Of a stretch of 64,000 nucleotides of DNA, positions 45,873 through 57,670 are shown in pieces. The translations under genes and the position numbers were made by a program. Below the pieces are notes generated by a model that was given only the letters and a program-made list of their open reading frames with translations, did no database searches and was not told where the DNA came from. The DNA lies in the NCBI RefSeq assembly GCF_009928425.1, contig NZ_JAABNS010000001.1, forward strand, positions 682,001 to 746,000. Direction: 5' to 3'. The stretch is from Pseudarthrobacter sp. ATCC 49987 (lineage in GTDB: Bacteria; Actinomycetota; Actinomycetes; Actinomycetales; Micrococcaceae). Numbering within the stretch: position 1 is the first letter of the stretch; each line of letters starts with the position of its first letter.

Positions 45873-46712
45873 GTGCCCATCCTGAATAAAGACATGACCC
45901 TGTGCATCTCGCTCTCGGCCCGGCCGAGCAACAACGGGACGCGCTTCCATAACCACCTGTACGAACAACTTGGCCTGAACTGGATCTACAAGGCCTTCGC
46001 CCCCACGGACCTTGCCCAGGCTATCGCAGGCGTGCGTGGCCTGGGAATCCGCGGCTGCGCCGTGTCCATGCCCTACAAGGAAGACGTCATTGCGCTTGTG
46101 GATGTGATGGACCCGTCCGCGAAAGCCATCGACTCGGTCAACACAATCGTCAACGACGGCGGCACGCTCACCGCGTACAACACCGACTACACGGCGATCG
46201 AGCAGTTGCTGCAGCGCAACGCCGTGCCGACTGACTACTCGGTGCTGCTGAAGGGTGCCGGCGGTATGGCCAAGGCCACCGCCGCTGCCCTGCGCGATGC
46301 CGGGTTCCGGAACGTCACCGTGGTCGCTCGCAACGAGGAGGCGGGACGGGCGCTCGCCGGGCTCTACGGTTTCGCCTGGCGCGCCGACGTCGATTCATCC
46401 GGCGCGGTGGCGGCCGACATGCTCATCAACGTGACGCCTATTGGTATGGCAGGGGGTACGGCAGGCAGCCCCGACGCCGGCTCGCTGTCCTTCCCGCAGC
46501 AGGCCATCGACGCCGCAAAGGTGGTCTTCGACGTCGTCGCGTTGCCGGCCGAGACCCCACTCATCAAGGCCGCACGCGCGGCCGGCAAAGCCGTCATCAC
46601 CGGCGCGGAGGTGGCGACCATCCAGGCGCTGGAGCAGTTTGTGCTCTACACGGGGATCCGGCCCACGGACGAGCAGGTCCGGGCAGCCGAGGAGTTTATG
46701 CGCGCCCAGTAG
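45873..46712 (+). CDS. Shikimate dehydrogenase-like protein (SdhL type)
   Basis: AroE-fold NAD(P) oxidoreductase, 279 aa. The substrate site reads LSARPSNNGTRFHNHLYEQ rather than the SLSPxxHN of true AroE; IRGCAVSMPYKED has the catalytic Lys, and NTDYTAIEQLL the Asp. The pattern matches the H. influenzae HI0607 (SdhL) branch, which has very low shikimate activity. The Rossmann motif is GAGGMAKA. It stands alone among unrelated genes, so an unknown substrate is likely. The GTG start is leaderless; an internal ATG (45891) is an alternative. Confidence 0.85.
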   Translation: MPILNKDMTLCISLSARPSNNGTRFHNHLYEQLGLNWIYKAFAPTDLAQAIAGVRGLGIRGCAVSMPYKEDVIALVDVMDPSAKAIDSVNTIVNDGGTLTAYNTDYTAIEQLLQRNAVPTDYSVLLKGAGGMAKATAAALRDAGFRNVTVVARNEEAGRALAGLYGFAWRADVDSSGAVAADMLINVTPIGMAGGTAGSPDAGSLSFPQQAIDAAKVVFDVVALPAETPLIKAARAAGKAVITGAEVATIQALEQFVLYTGIRPTDEQVRAAEEFMRAQ

Positions 46713-46744
46713 CGCACTGCGGCTCCGGGCCAGGGAAACCAGCC

Positions 46745-47998
46745 CTAGACCGGCGCCACCGAAATGGCCACCCGCTCGTCCCCGATCCGGGTGAGGACCA
46801 GGGTGGCCGTTTCTTTGCCGACGCCTTTCCCTCCGGTCTTCCCGCCCGTTTTCCCTCCGGTCTTCCCTCCCGGGAGGAGCTGTTTGCGCAGCTCCTCCGG
46901 GGTGACGGAAGTGCCGCGCTTCTTGATATCCAGCACGCCGATGCCCTGGTCCTTGACCCACGCCTTGAGGGCCTTGACGTTGTAGGGCATCACATCCAGG
47001 ACCTTGTAGGCCCGGGCGAAGGGGGTGTCCCGCAGTTCCGGGGCGCAGATGTAGGCGATGTGCTCGTCCACGAGGTGCCCGCCCAGCTGCAGGGCGACGT
47101 CGGCCACGAGTCCGGCGCGGATGACGGCGCCGTCGGGCTCGTAGAGGTACCCCTCCACCGGGCCCACCGGGGCGGCCGGGCCGCCGTCGAAGTCCTCGGC
47201 GCTGGTGAGCTCCGCTGCGCCCGCGGGCCCGAGCAGGAGGGCCGCGCGCCGGATCCCGGGCCGCCGGACAGCGTTGAACCACAGCGCCACTTCGGTGACG
47301 TCCCCGCCCACCGACACCCACTGGGCTTCGCAATCCCCGGGCACTGAGTCGTGCGGCATGCCCGGGCCCATCTTGACGCCCACGGCGAGCCCGGCGCCGG
47401 CCAGGGACTCGACGAAGGACAGCGGCGGGGAAAAGTCCTCCGGGTCCCAGAGCCGCTTCGTGCCCGAGGTGGAGGTGGTGCGGCGCGCCGGGTCCAGCCA
47501 GACGCCGTCGATTCCGTCGAGGGAAACCGTCGTGGCATCGGAATGGACCACCGTGGCGTTCCGGAACGGGATCAGGTTCATCGTGGCGCAGGCCGCCGTC
47601 GTCTCGTCCCTTTCCACGGCCGTGACCGTGATGTCCAGCGAGGCGAGTGCCATGGCATCGGCGCCGAGGCCGCAGCCGAGATCCGCCACATGCTGCGCGC
47701 CGGCCTCCGCGAAACGCTGCGCGTGCCGGGCCGCCACGGTGAGCCGGGTGGCCTGTTCCAGGCCCGCCTGGGTGAAGATCATCTGCCGGGCGAACTCGCC
47801 GAACTTGGCCTCGGCCCTGGTCCGCAGCCGGGACTGGGTGAGTACGGCGGAGACGAGTTCGGGGGAGTGGCCGGCCTTCCGGAGGGAGGCGTTGAGGCGG
47901 AGCGCCTCCTCCTCCCGGTACGGGCCGAGCGACGCCAGCAACTCCCAGCCCTCGGGGTTCAGCAGCGGTGCGATCTGGTCCTGCGGTGCGTCAGCCAT
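46745..47998 (-). CDS. SAM-dependent methyltransferase with THUMP-like domain
   Basis: Class I methyltransferase, 417 aa. The N-terminal helical part is followed by HVADLGCGLGADAMAL (SAM site) and WLDPARRT, and then a C-terminal THUMP-like domain (VLDIKKRGTSVTPEELRK). It probably acts on RNA, but the target is unknown. Near residues 376-395 is a run of GGKT repeats encoded by slightly varied 12-bp units (about 46822-46872) inserted just before the last strand of the domain. The ATG lies 7 nt after TAGGCT, so it is leaderless. Confidence 0.85.
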   Translation of the reverse strand: MADAPQDQIAPLLNPEGWELLASLGPYREEEALRLNASLRKAGHSPELVSAVLTQSRLRTRAEAKFGEFARQMIFTQAGLEQATRLTVAARHAQRFAEAGAQHVADLGCGLGADAMALASLDITVTAVERDETTAACATMNLIPFRNATVVHSDATTVSLDGIDGVWLDPARRTTSTSGTKRLWDPEDFSPPLSFVESLAGAGLAVGVKMGPGMPHDSVPGDCEAQWVSVGGDVTEVALWFNAVRRPGIRRAALLLGPAGAAELTSAEDFDGGPAAPVGPVEGYLYEPDGAVIRAGLVADVALQLGGHLVDEHIAYICAPELRDTPFARAYKVLDVMPYNVKALKAWVKDQGIGVLDIKKRGTSVTPEELRKQLLPGGKTGGKTGGKTGGKGVGKETATLVLTRIGDERVAISVAPV

Positions 47999-48005
47999 GG
48001 GATCA

Positions 48006-48011
48006 AGCCTA
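48006..48011 (-). promoter_or_regulatory. -10 box of the methyltransferase gene (leaderless)
   Basis: Minus-strand TAGGCT, seven bases (TGATCCC), then ATG at 47998. Confidence 0.6.
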
Positions 48012-48042
48012 GTTCAGCGCGTCGTGGGGGCCTTGCGCCCGA

Positions 48043-48048
48043 TAGGCT
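48043..48048 (+). promoter_or_regulatory. -10 box of the small membrane protein gene (leaderless)
   Basis: TAGGCT, seven bases (TGACGGC), then ATG at 48056. It mirrors the divergent box 32 bp away. Confidence 0.6.
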
Positions 48049-48055
48049 TGACGGC

Positions 48056-48487
48056 ATGGACGACAGCGGCACAGCAGACAGCGGCACGGATGCAGGATAC
48101 CCGGAAGGCGACGCCGCCCGGCCGGATGCCGACGGCGGCCGTCCCGCCCGCCACGGACTCGCCCGCTATGCCCGCCCGGCGCTGGTCGCGGGCATTGCCA
48201 TCGCCGTCGTGTGCGCGGCGCTGCTGGTCATCATCTTCTTCCTGGACTCCTTCAACGCCACCGTGTATTCCGTCGGCGGCAAGGACGTCACCGATGCCAC
48301 CGACGAGGCCAAGGCCATCCGCGAGAACTACGCTGCGGTCCGCGCCGGCGGCATTGCCTTCCTGGTCACCGGCGCTGCCCTTGCAGCGGCGGGCGGACTC
48401 GTGCTGTACCGGCACCGGAACGACCCCGGAGCCCGCGGCGAGGACAACGGCGAGGACGTGGACTTCGAGGACCTCGGCGGACAGTAG
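48056..48487 (+). CDS. Hypothetical two-helix membrane protein
   Basis: 143 aa, function unknown. An acidic Asp/Gly-rich N-terminus (about 35 residues) is followed by a hydrophobic helix (ALVAGIAIAVVCAALLVIIFF), a 35-residue loop, a second helix (about 98-117), and an acidic tail with DVDFEDLGG. No known motif was recognised. The start follows a leaderless -10 box. It lies just upstream of the groES promoter, but the CIRCE region separates them, so no operon is implied. Confidence 0.75.
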   Translation: MDDSGTADSGTDAGYPEGDAARPDADGGRPARHGLARYARPALVAGIAIAVVCAALLVIIFFLDSFNATVYSVGGKDVTDATDEAKAIRENYAAVRAGGIAFLVTGAALAAAGGLVLYRHRNDPGARGEDNGEDVDFEDLGGQ

Positions 48488-48522
48488 CCAGCCGCGGTGC
48501 AGCGTTCACCCATGACGAATTT

Positions 48523-48549
48523 CTGGCACTCGCCTTGACCGAGTGCTAA
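48523..48549. promoter_or_regulatory. CIRCE operator 1 (HrcA site)
   Basis: CTGGCACTC-N9-GAGTGCTAA. The right arm matches the CIRCE consensus perfectly and the left arm in 7 of 9 positions. It overlaps the -35 box of groES. Confidence 0.88.
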
Positions 48550-48564
48550 CTCCTTACATAGAGT
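48535..48564 (+). promoter_or_regulatory. groES promoter
   Basis: TTGACC (48535-48540), 18-bp spacer, TAGAGT (48559-48564). The predicted start near 48571 lies inside the second CIRCE, so HrcA bound at either site would block RNA polymerase. Confidence 0.6.
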
Positions 48565-48569
48565 CGTCA

Positions 48570-48596
48570 TTAGCACTCTCCCTAGGCGGGTGCTAA
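48570..48596. promoter_or_regulatory. CIRCE operator 2 (HrcA site)
   Basis: TTAGCACTC-N9-GGGTGCTAA, one mismatch from the perfect CIRCE. Located at the transcription start, 110 bp before groES. Confidence 0.95.
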
Positions 48597-48705
48597 CACC
48601 TGAAGCTTTATCAGCCAGGCTGCTGCCGGCACCGCGACGACGGTCTGTATGCCTTGGCCCCACAGCTTTAATGTCCACGAATTTGCTGACGAAAAGGAGA
48701 GGTCA

Positions 48706-49002
48706 TTGTCGGTCTCTATTAAGCCTCTTGAGGATCGTATTGTTGTCCGCCCGCTCGAAGCCGAGCAGACCACGGCTTCCGGCCTGGTTATCCCGGACTC
48801 CGCGCAGGAAAAGCCGCAGGAAGGCGAAGTTGTTGCAGTAGGCCCCGGCCGCTTTGACGACAACGGCAACCGCGTTCCGATCGACGTCACCGTCGGCGAC
48901 GTTGTTATCTACTCCAAGTACGGCGGAACTGAAGTCAAGACCGGCGGCACCGAGTACCTCGTGCTCTCCGCCCGCGACGTTCTGGCGATCGTCGTAAAGT
49001 AA
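48706..49002 (+). CDS. groES: Co-chaperonin GroES
   Basis: 98-aa GroES, the lid of the GroEL cage. It has [17 protein letters not shown], the mobile-loop region [17 protein letters not shown], and [16 protein letters not shown]. The TTG start with AAGGAGAGG upstream is better supported than the longer open frame from 48649, which begins in the leader. Controlled by HrcA through two CIRCE sites; groEL is 77 bp downstream. Confidence 0.97.
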   Translation: MSVSIKPLEDRIVVRPLEAEQTTASGLVIPDSAQEKPQEGEVVAVGPGRFDDNGNRVPIDVTVGDVVIYSKYGGTEVKTGGTEYLVLSARDVLAIVVK

Positions 49003-49067
49003 CTCTCTTGGACCCCGCGCCGCAGATCCTTTTCAGACGGGTCAGCTGCGCGGGGTTCTGTCTTTGA

Positions 49068-50690
<1,623 letters not shown>

Positions 50691-50740
50691 GGTTCACGGC
50701 GGCGCCTACGCGGGTGCCGAAGCTACACCAGGACCAGCAC

Positions 50741-50782
50741 AATAAAAGACCGGACCAGCACCAGCTGGTCCGGTCTTTTATT
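50741..50782. terminator. groESL bidirectional terminator
   Basis: A 19-bp perfect stem (AATAAAAGACCGGACCAGC at 50741-50759 with its complement at 50764-50782), 4-nt loop, and U-rich ends in both directions. It serves groEL and the convergent DUF389 gene. Confidence 0.93.
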
Positions 50783-50813
50783 GTTCGCCCCCCGCTGGCC
50801 CCTTCGGCGTGGA

Positions 50814-51782
50814 TCAGCCCCCGGACCGTGTGGCCTTCCGCCGCAGCCGCAGTGCGGCGCCCCGCGGAGGGCGCTTGGTGACGAGCCGGTAGAAGATCAG
50901 CACGGCAACCGCGGCGGCCACGATTCCCACGAGGTTCAGCCCCAGCTGAAGGGCCGAACCGGCCGCCTTCTGGTATTCGCCCAGGACCAGCGCCACAGCT
51001 ACGAACCCCGCGGCCGGGACCGTCGTCACGGAGATGAACACCCCGATCAGCGCAGCAGACCGCCGGCTGATCACGGACAGCATCCCCGCGGTCCCGGCCA
51101 GCACGGCAACGATGAGCGAATAGGGGCCGGGGTGGTAAATGAAATCCACGGCGGATCCGCGGTCGAGCACGTCGGCCGGAAAGAGGCCCAGCGGCACGGA
51201 GAGCCACGCGGTGAGGGCAGCCGCCAGCATGGCCACCGGGAAACCGATGCCAAGCGCCAGCGCCGCGCTGCGTCCCAGCGGCCATTGCCGCCGCACAAGT
51301 GCCACCGCCAATGCCGCCAGGGGACCGAATTCCGGGCCTACCGCCATCGCCCCGACAATGGCGATGGTTGAATCCGTGACGATCCCGATGGCCGCCAGCT
51401 GGGTCGCAAGGATCAGGAACGCCAGATAGCTCCATGTGAGCCGCGAGTCTTCGCCTGTCTGCCGGGACACCTCGTCCCAGATCACGGTGTCCGCGCCTTC
51501 GCCGGGGGCGTCGGCAGTGGCCTTGTCCGCCCGGTCCGAGAGCACCAACTCGGGCGTGGTGACCGAGATCGACCCCAGCTCCTGGACATTCAGGGCGTGG
51601 AGTTTCTCCACGAGCCGCTCCACCGACTCCCGCGCCAGCAGGACGTGGAGGATGTCCCCGGGAGGAAGGACGGAAGCACCACGCTGGCGGGAAACTTCCG
51701 CGACGCCCAGCTCGCCCGTGCAGCAGTCCATGACGGCGGCGGACAGCTCGTCCGGGACACAAATGCGCAACTGTGCGATCAC
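50814..51782 (-). CDS. DUF389 family membrane protein
   Basis: 322 aa. The first 95 residues form a soluble domain (AQLRICVPDELSAAVMDC, then LHVLLARESVERLV), followed by six hydrophobic segments and a basic tail. The signature AIVGAMAVGPEFGPLAALAVAL is typical of the TIGR00341/DUF389 family, whose biochemical function is unknown. GTG start with GAGGAGG upstream. Confidence 0.88.
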   Translation of the reverse strand: MIAQLRICVPDELSAAVMDCCTGELGVAEVSRQRGASVLPPGDILHVLLARESVERLVEKLHALNVQELGSISVTTPELVLSDRADKATADAPGEGADTVIWDEVSRQTGEDSRLTWSYLAFLILATQLAAIGIVTDSTIAIVGAMAVGPEFGPLAALAVALVRRQWPLGRSAALALGIGFPVAMLAAALTAWLSVPLGLFPADVLDRGSAVDFIYHPGPYSLIVAVLAGTAGMLSVISRRSAALIGVFISVTTVPAAGFVAVALVLGEYQKAAGSALQLGLNLVGIVAAAVAVLIFYRLVTKRPPRGAALRLRRKATRSGG

Positions 51783-51864
51783 GACGGGGGCCTCCTCTGC
51801 TCGTTACAGGGTAGCCTCCGGGACGGCAGAAGACCCGCGGCCAAGCCTTTGTGTGGGGCGGTGA

Positions 51865-51894
51865 TTGGCCAGAGAAATTACGGCTCGGTAACAT
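51865..51894 (+). promoter_or_regulatory. Promoter of the acyltransferase gene
   Basis: TTGGCC (51865-51870), 18-bp spacer, TAACAT (51889-51894), 33 bp before the GTG start in an A/T-richer patch. Confidence 0.5.
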
Positions 51895-51927
51895 TGACGT
51901 TTTGGAATCCGCCTGAAGGGGCTCTTT

Positions 51928-54006
51928 GTGTCGAACGAGCGAACCATAGCCAGCCCGCAGCCAGCGGACGCGGGTTCTCCAAGGCGCACAAAACAAGGCT
52001 ACCGGCCCGAAGTCCAGGGCCTGCGCGCCCTCGCGGTCCTGATGGTGGTCACGTACCACGTGTGGCTCGGGCGGGTCTCGGGCGGGGTGGATATCTTCCT
52101 GCTGATTTCGGCGTTCCTGATGACCCTCAGCTTCGCCCGCAAGGTCGAGGGCGGGAAGCCCCTGCGTCTGGCAAACCACTGGCTCCACTTGCTCAAGCGG
52201 CTGCTGCCCGCCGTCGTCGTGGTCGTCCTGGGCGTCCTGGTGGGCACCCGGGTGATCCTCCCCGAGAACCGCTGGCCGGACGTGCTGGACCAGTCCTGGG
52301 CCTCCCTGCTGTACCGGCAGAACTGGCTCCTGGCGGACTCCGCCGTCGACTACTACGCACAGGACCATTCCGGCGCCAGCCCGCTGCAGCACTTCTGGTC
52401 GCTGTCCATCCAAGGCCAGGTGTTCCTGCTCTGGCCGCTCGTGTTTGCCGGCGCCGCCCTGCTGCTGCGCTTCCTGCGGCGCACCCCCTGGGGCAGCCGG
52501 GTGAGCTACGCCGCCCTCCTGGCCGCGGCGTTCGGCGCGATCTTCGTTGCGTCGCTCCTTTTTTCCATCGAACAGACGGCCACCAACCAGTCCTACGCCT
52601 ACTTCGACACCCGCACCCGTCTCTGGGAGTTCGCGCTAGGCTCGCTGCTGGCCCTTGCGCTGCCGCACCTCAAGCCCGGCAAAATGCTGCGGGTAGTCCT
52701 CGGCTGGGCCGGCCTCGCCGCGATGCTCTCCTGCGGCCTCCTGCTCACCGTGGACCGCTCCTTCCCGGGCTTCATTGCGCTGTGGCCGACGCTGGCCGCG
52801 GCCGCCATCATCGTGGCCGGACAAAGCGGCAGCCGCTTCGGCGTGGACCGTTTCCTGAGCTGGAAGCCGCTGGTGGCCCTCGGGGACAACTCGTACGCCC
52901 TGTACCTCTGGCACTGGCCGCTGCTGGTGCTGGCGCTCGCCGGGACGGGCATCGCCGCGCCGAACCTCGTCCAGGGCCTGGCGATCGTGGCCGCCTCGAT
53001 CGTGCTGGCCGTGCTGACCACAAGGTTCGTGGAGAAGCCGTTGCGCGAGTGGCACTGGCCGCAGCGCCGCGGCTGGCGCACCGCCGTCGTGATTGCAGCG
53101 TGCGGCGCGCTGCTGGCGGGTCCGGTGGCCGTGTGGCAGAGCAGGATCATGGCAGACGAGGCCGTCGCCGCGGCGCAGCCGAAGGAATTGACCCCAGGCG
53201 CGGCCGCCCTGGCGCCCGAGAATGCGGGCAAGCCGACGCCTGAGGCGAAGATCATCCCGGCTCCGGTCGCCATGAAGAACGAGTGGGCTGACATCGACGG
53301 CCTGTGCACGGAGGACAACGTCCCCAGCGACCCGCTGCTCGCCGGTTGCCTGCAGAACAGCCGCCCGGACACCGTCACCAAGCGCATTGTGGTGCTCGGT
53401 GATTCCCACGCCCAGCAGTACATGGCGGCGCTCGGCCCGATCGCCCGAAGCCACGGCTGGGAAGTCGTCGCGCTCCTGAAAGGCAACTGCCGTTTCGGCG
53501 GCGAGTCCGCGGACCGGGATGCGGAGTGCAACGCCTTCAACGCAGCCAGCGCCCAGTACGTCCTGGACCACAAACCCGACGCGGTCTTCACGGTCGCCTC
53601 GCTCACCCACAAAGACGCACCCTTCGAAACCGAGGTGCCCCGCTACCTGGAAGGCATCAAACCCTTCACCGACGCCGGCATGGACGTGGTGGGCATCCGC
53701 GACAACCCGCGTTTCAACATGAACATGCCCGAATGTGTCCAGAAGAACGGACCAGACGCCCCGAAGTGCAGGGTGCCGCTGCAGGAGTCCCTGGCCGATT
53801 CCTCGCCCCTGGACGCGTACCGGGGGAGGGTGCCGGGACTGCACCTGATGGACCTGAGCGACTTCATCTGCGCCGACGGAATCTGCCCGGCCGTCGTCGG
53901 GAATGTGTACGTCTACAAGGACGACAACCACCTGACCAAGACCTATGTCCAGAGCATGATCCCCATGTTCGAAGACCGGCTGCTGGCGGCCACCGGCTGG
54001 ACGTGA
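51928..54006 (+). CDS. OatA-like acyltransferase (AT3 plus SGNH domain)
   Basis: Membrane O-acyltransferase, 692 aa. Residues 25-390 form an acyltransferase-3 domain with about eleven helices (YRPEVQGLRALAVLMVVTYH and the catalytic-type Arg/His). After a linker, an exported SGNH domain has VVLGDSHAQQY (Ser about 493) and DDNHLTKTY (His about 667) as nucleophile and catalytic Asp/His. Such proteins acetylate peptidoglycan or wall polysaccharide; the exact acceptor is unknown. GTG start. Confidence 0.9.
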   Translation: MSNERTIASPQPADAGSPRRTKQGYRPEVQGLRALAVLMVVTYHVWLGRVSGGVDIFLLISAFLMTLSFARKVEGGKPLRLANHWLHLLKRLLPAVVVVVLGVLVGTRVILPENRWPDVLDQSWASLLYRQNWLLADSAVDYYAQDHSGASPLQHFWSLSIQGQVFLLWPLVFAGAALLLRFLRRTPWGSRVSYAALLAAAFGAIFVASLLFSIEQTATNQSYAYFDTRTRLWEFALGSLLALALPHLKPGKMLRVVLGWAGLAAMLSCGLLLTVDRSFPGFIALWPTLAAAAIIVAGQSGSRFGVDRFLSWKPLVALGDNSYALYLWHWPLLVLALAGTGIAAPNLVQGLAIVAASIVLAVLTTRFVEKPLREWHWPQRRGWRTAVVIAACGALLAGPVAVWQSRIMADEAVAAAQPKELTPGAAALAPENAGKPTPEAKIIPAPVAMKNEWADIDGLCTEDNVPSDPLLAGCLQNSRPDTVTKRIVVLGDSHAQQYMAALGPIARSHGWEVVALLKGNCRFGGESADRDAECNAFNAASAQYVLDHKPDAVFTVASLTHKDAPFETEVPRYLEGIKPFTDAGMDVVGIRDNPRFNMNMPECVQKNGPDAPKCRVPLQESLADSSPLDAYRGRVPGLHLMDLSDFICADGICPAVVGNVYVYKDDNHLTKTYVQSMIPMFEDRLLAATGWT

Positions 54007-54079
54007 CGCGGCGGCGCCGCATGGCCGGTGCCGTTGCTCACATTACTGCCCCGGAATATGGGGATCGCCGCCGAGGTTC

Positions 54080-55697
<1,618 letters not shown>

Positions 55698-55716
55698 ACC
55701 TTCGCCGCCTGGTTCA

Positions 55717-55782
55717 CCCAACTAACTGGCAGCAGGGGCCGTTTTGGCGGCTCATAACGGCCCCTGCTGCGAGCCAGTTGGG
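55717..55782. repeat. REP-like palindrome, family 2, copy b
   Basis: 66-bp element with a perfect 13-bp inner stem AGCAGGGGCCGTT/AACGGCCCCTGCT and outer CCCAACT/AGTTGGG. It lies between guaB and the ABC gene and probably serves as the guaB terminator, ending 14 bp before the next -10 box. Confidence 0.92.
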
Positions 55783-55795
55783 CGGCGGTGTGTCC

Positions 55796-55801
55796 TAGGC
55801 T
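55796..55801 (+). promoter_or_regulatory. -10 box of the ABC exporter gene (leaderless)
   Basis: TAGGCT, six bases (GGAGCC), then ATG at 55808. Confidence 0.58.
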
Positions 55802-55807
55802 GGAGCC

Positions 55808-57649
55808 ATGTCCGAACTCCTGCCTGCACGTGAGCCCAAGCGCAAACTGGCGCTAAGGCCCTACGCCCGGGCCGTGGCGCAGGTGCTGCGCGTCAGCTTC
55901 CGGGCCTCTCCCGCCGCCGTCGTGATGAAGGTTGTGGGCTCGCTGATTTCGGCGTTGCTGCCGCTGGTCACCACCTACTTCGCCGCCCTGACCACCACGG
56001 CCCTCGCGGCTGCCTATGCGGGCGACGCCGCGGCGGGGCAGCAGGCGATTGTGTATGTCATCATCACCGCGGCCCTGGGACTGTTCTGGGGCGCCTTCAG
56101 CAGCGTGGACCGGTACATCCAGCAGCTGATGAGCTTCCGGGTCGGTGCGATCGTGGGTGACCTGATGTACGAGCGCTTCCTGGCCCTCGATTTCTGGCGC
56201 TACGACGATAAAGAGACGGTCGACCTGTACGACCGGGCCAAGCGTTTCTCCGATTCCTACGCCCGGGTCCTGGACCGGATCGCGGCCATCTTCACGCAGC
56301 TGGTCTCGGTGCTCCTCGCCATCGGGGCGCTGCTGCTGGTCAGCTGGTGGATCGCCGTGATCGTCCTCGTGGCGATCGTGCCCAGCGTCTACCTGCAGTT
56401 CAAGCTCTCCCGCGAGCAGATCGCACACTGGAACACCCAGGTGGATTCGCGCCGGCAGCGGCGGATGATCGAGATCAACCTGCTGCGCCCGCAGCACATC
56501 GCCGAGATGCGGCTCTACGGGATTGTCGGCTACCTCATGGGGCTGCGCTCCCGGCTGCGGGACGCTGACGAGAAGCGCCGGCTGGATTTCCAGAAGCGCT
56601 ATATCCCCAAACAGCTGGCCGCCGATGCCCTGCAGTACGGCGCCGAGGTCGTCTCGCTGATCTGGGTGGTGGGGCAGATCATCGCCCGGGCGCAGCCGGT
56701 GGGGCAGTTCCTCTACGTCCAGCAAATCGTCAGCCGCGCACTGTCCACCGCCAACAGCCTGGTCTCCTCCCTCAGCTCCATCGACGAGGACCTCGCCAAC
56801 CTCAAGGACTACGAGCTCTTCATGGCACTCCCGGTGCACTCCGACCACGCACCGCCGCTGTTGCAGGCACCCACGACCGTGGAACTGCGGGACATCCGCT
56901 TCACCTATACAGGCAGCGAGCTGGAAGTCATCAAGGGCATCTCGCTGACCATCCGCGAAGGCCAGCACATCGCCATCGTCGGGGAGAACGGCGCCGGCAA
57001 GTCCACCCTCATCCGGATCCTCGCCGGGCTCTACCGCCCGGACTCCGGTCAGGTGATGCTCGACGGCGTCGACCTCGCCGCCGTCGACGTCAAGTCCTGG
57101 CACCGCCATCTGGCGGTGCTCAGCCAGGAGTTCCTGAAATACGAGTTCGCCACCGCGGCGGAGAACATCTTCTTCGGCGACGTCGATGCACCGCGCGACG
57201 ACGCCCGGATCCGCCGGGCCGCGGCCGACGCCGAGGCCCTGGAGTTCATCAACAAGCTGCCCAACGGACTGGACAACCACGTCAGCAACTGGATGGAGGA
57301 TCCGCGCGGACGCAAGGGGAGCGGGCTGTCCGGCGGTCAGTGGCAACGGCTCGCGATGGCCCGGAACTTCTACCGGAACGCCGCGTTCATGGTCATGGAC
57401 GAGCCGACGTCGGCCATTGACGCCCTCGCGGAGCACCGGATCTTCACCCGGCTTTTCGCCGACCGCAGCAGCACGATCATCGCCATCAGCCACAGGCTGG
57501 CCACGATCGAGAAGGCGGACATTGTCTACATGCTCGAGGACGGCCGGATCGTGGAGCAGGGCACCCACAAGGAACTCGTGGCCCTGCGCGGCCGCTACTT
57601 CCGGATGTTCGAATCCCAGCTTGCCGTGGACGAGGCCGAAGGGGTCTGA
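55808..57649 (+). CDS. ABC transporter, fused permease and ATPase
   Basis: Half-transporter, 613 aa. The membrane domain of about six helices (residues 30-330) is followed by the nucleotide-binding domain: Walker A GENGAGKST (about 391-399), signature LSGGQWQRLAMARNF (about 507), and Walker B FMVMDEPTSAID. It functions as a dimer of itself or a partner; no partner or substrate gene is adjacent, so the cargo is unknown. Type I exporter fold inferred from domain order. Leaderless start. Confidence 0.9.
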   Translation: MSELLPAREPKRKLALRPYARAVAQVLRVSFRASPAAVVMKVVGSLISALLPLVTTYFAALTTTALAAAYAGDAAAGQQAIVYVIITAALGLFWGAFSSVDRYIQQLMSFRVGAIVGDLMYERFLALDFWRYDDKETVDLYDRAKRFSDSYARVLDRIAAIFTQLVSVLLAIGALLLVSWWIAVIVLVAIVPSVYLQFKLSREQIAHWNTQVDSRRQRRMIEINLLRPQHIAEMRLYGIVGYLMGLRSRLRDADEKRRLDFQKRYIPKQLAADALQYGAEVVSLIWVVGQIIARAQPVGQFLYVQQIVSRALSTANSLVSSLSSIDEDLANLKDYELFMALPVHSDHAPPLLQAPTTVELRDIRFTYTGSELEVIKGISLTIREGQHIAIVGENGAGKSTLIRILAGLYRPDSGQVMLDGVDLAAVDVKSWHRHLAVLSQEFLKYEFATAAENIFFGDVDAPRDDARIRRAAADAEALEFINKLPNGLDNHVSNWMEDPRGRKGSGLSGGQWQRLAMARNFYRNAAFMVMDEPTSAIDALAEHRIFTRLFADRSSTIIAISHRLATIEKADIVYMLEDGRIVEQGTHKELVALRGRYFRMFESQLAVDEAEGV

Positions 57650-57670
57650 CGGGGGAACGTCGGCCCGGGT

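Noticed and set aside
48649..48705. N-terminal extension of GroES
   Set aside because: GroES proteins begin SIKPLEDR; the extra codons lie in the leader, and AAGGAGAGG points to the TTG at 48706.
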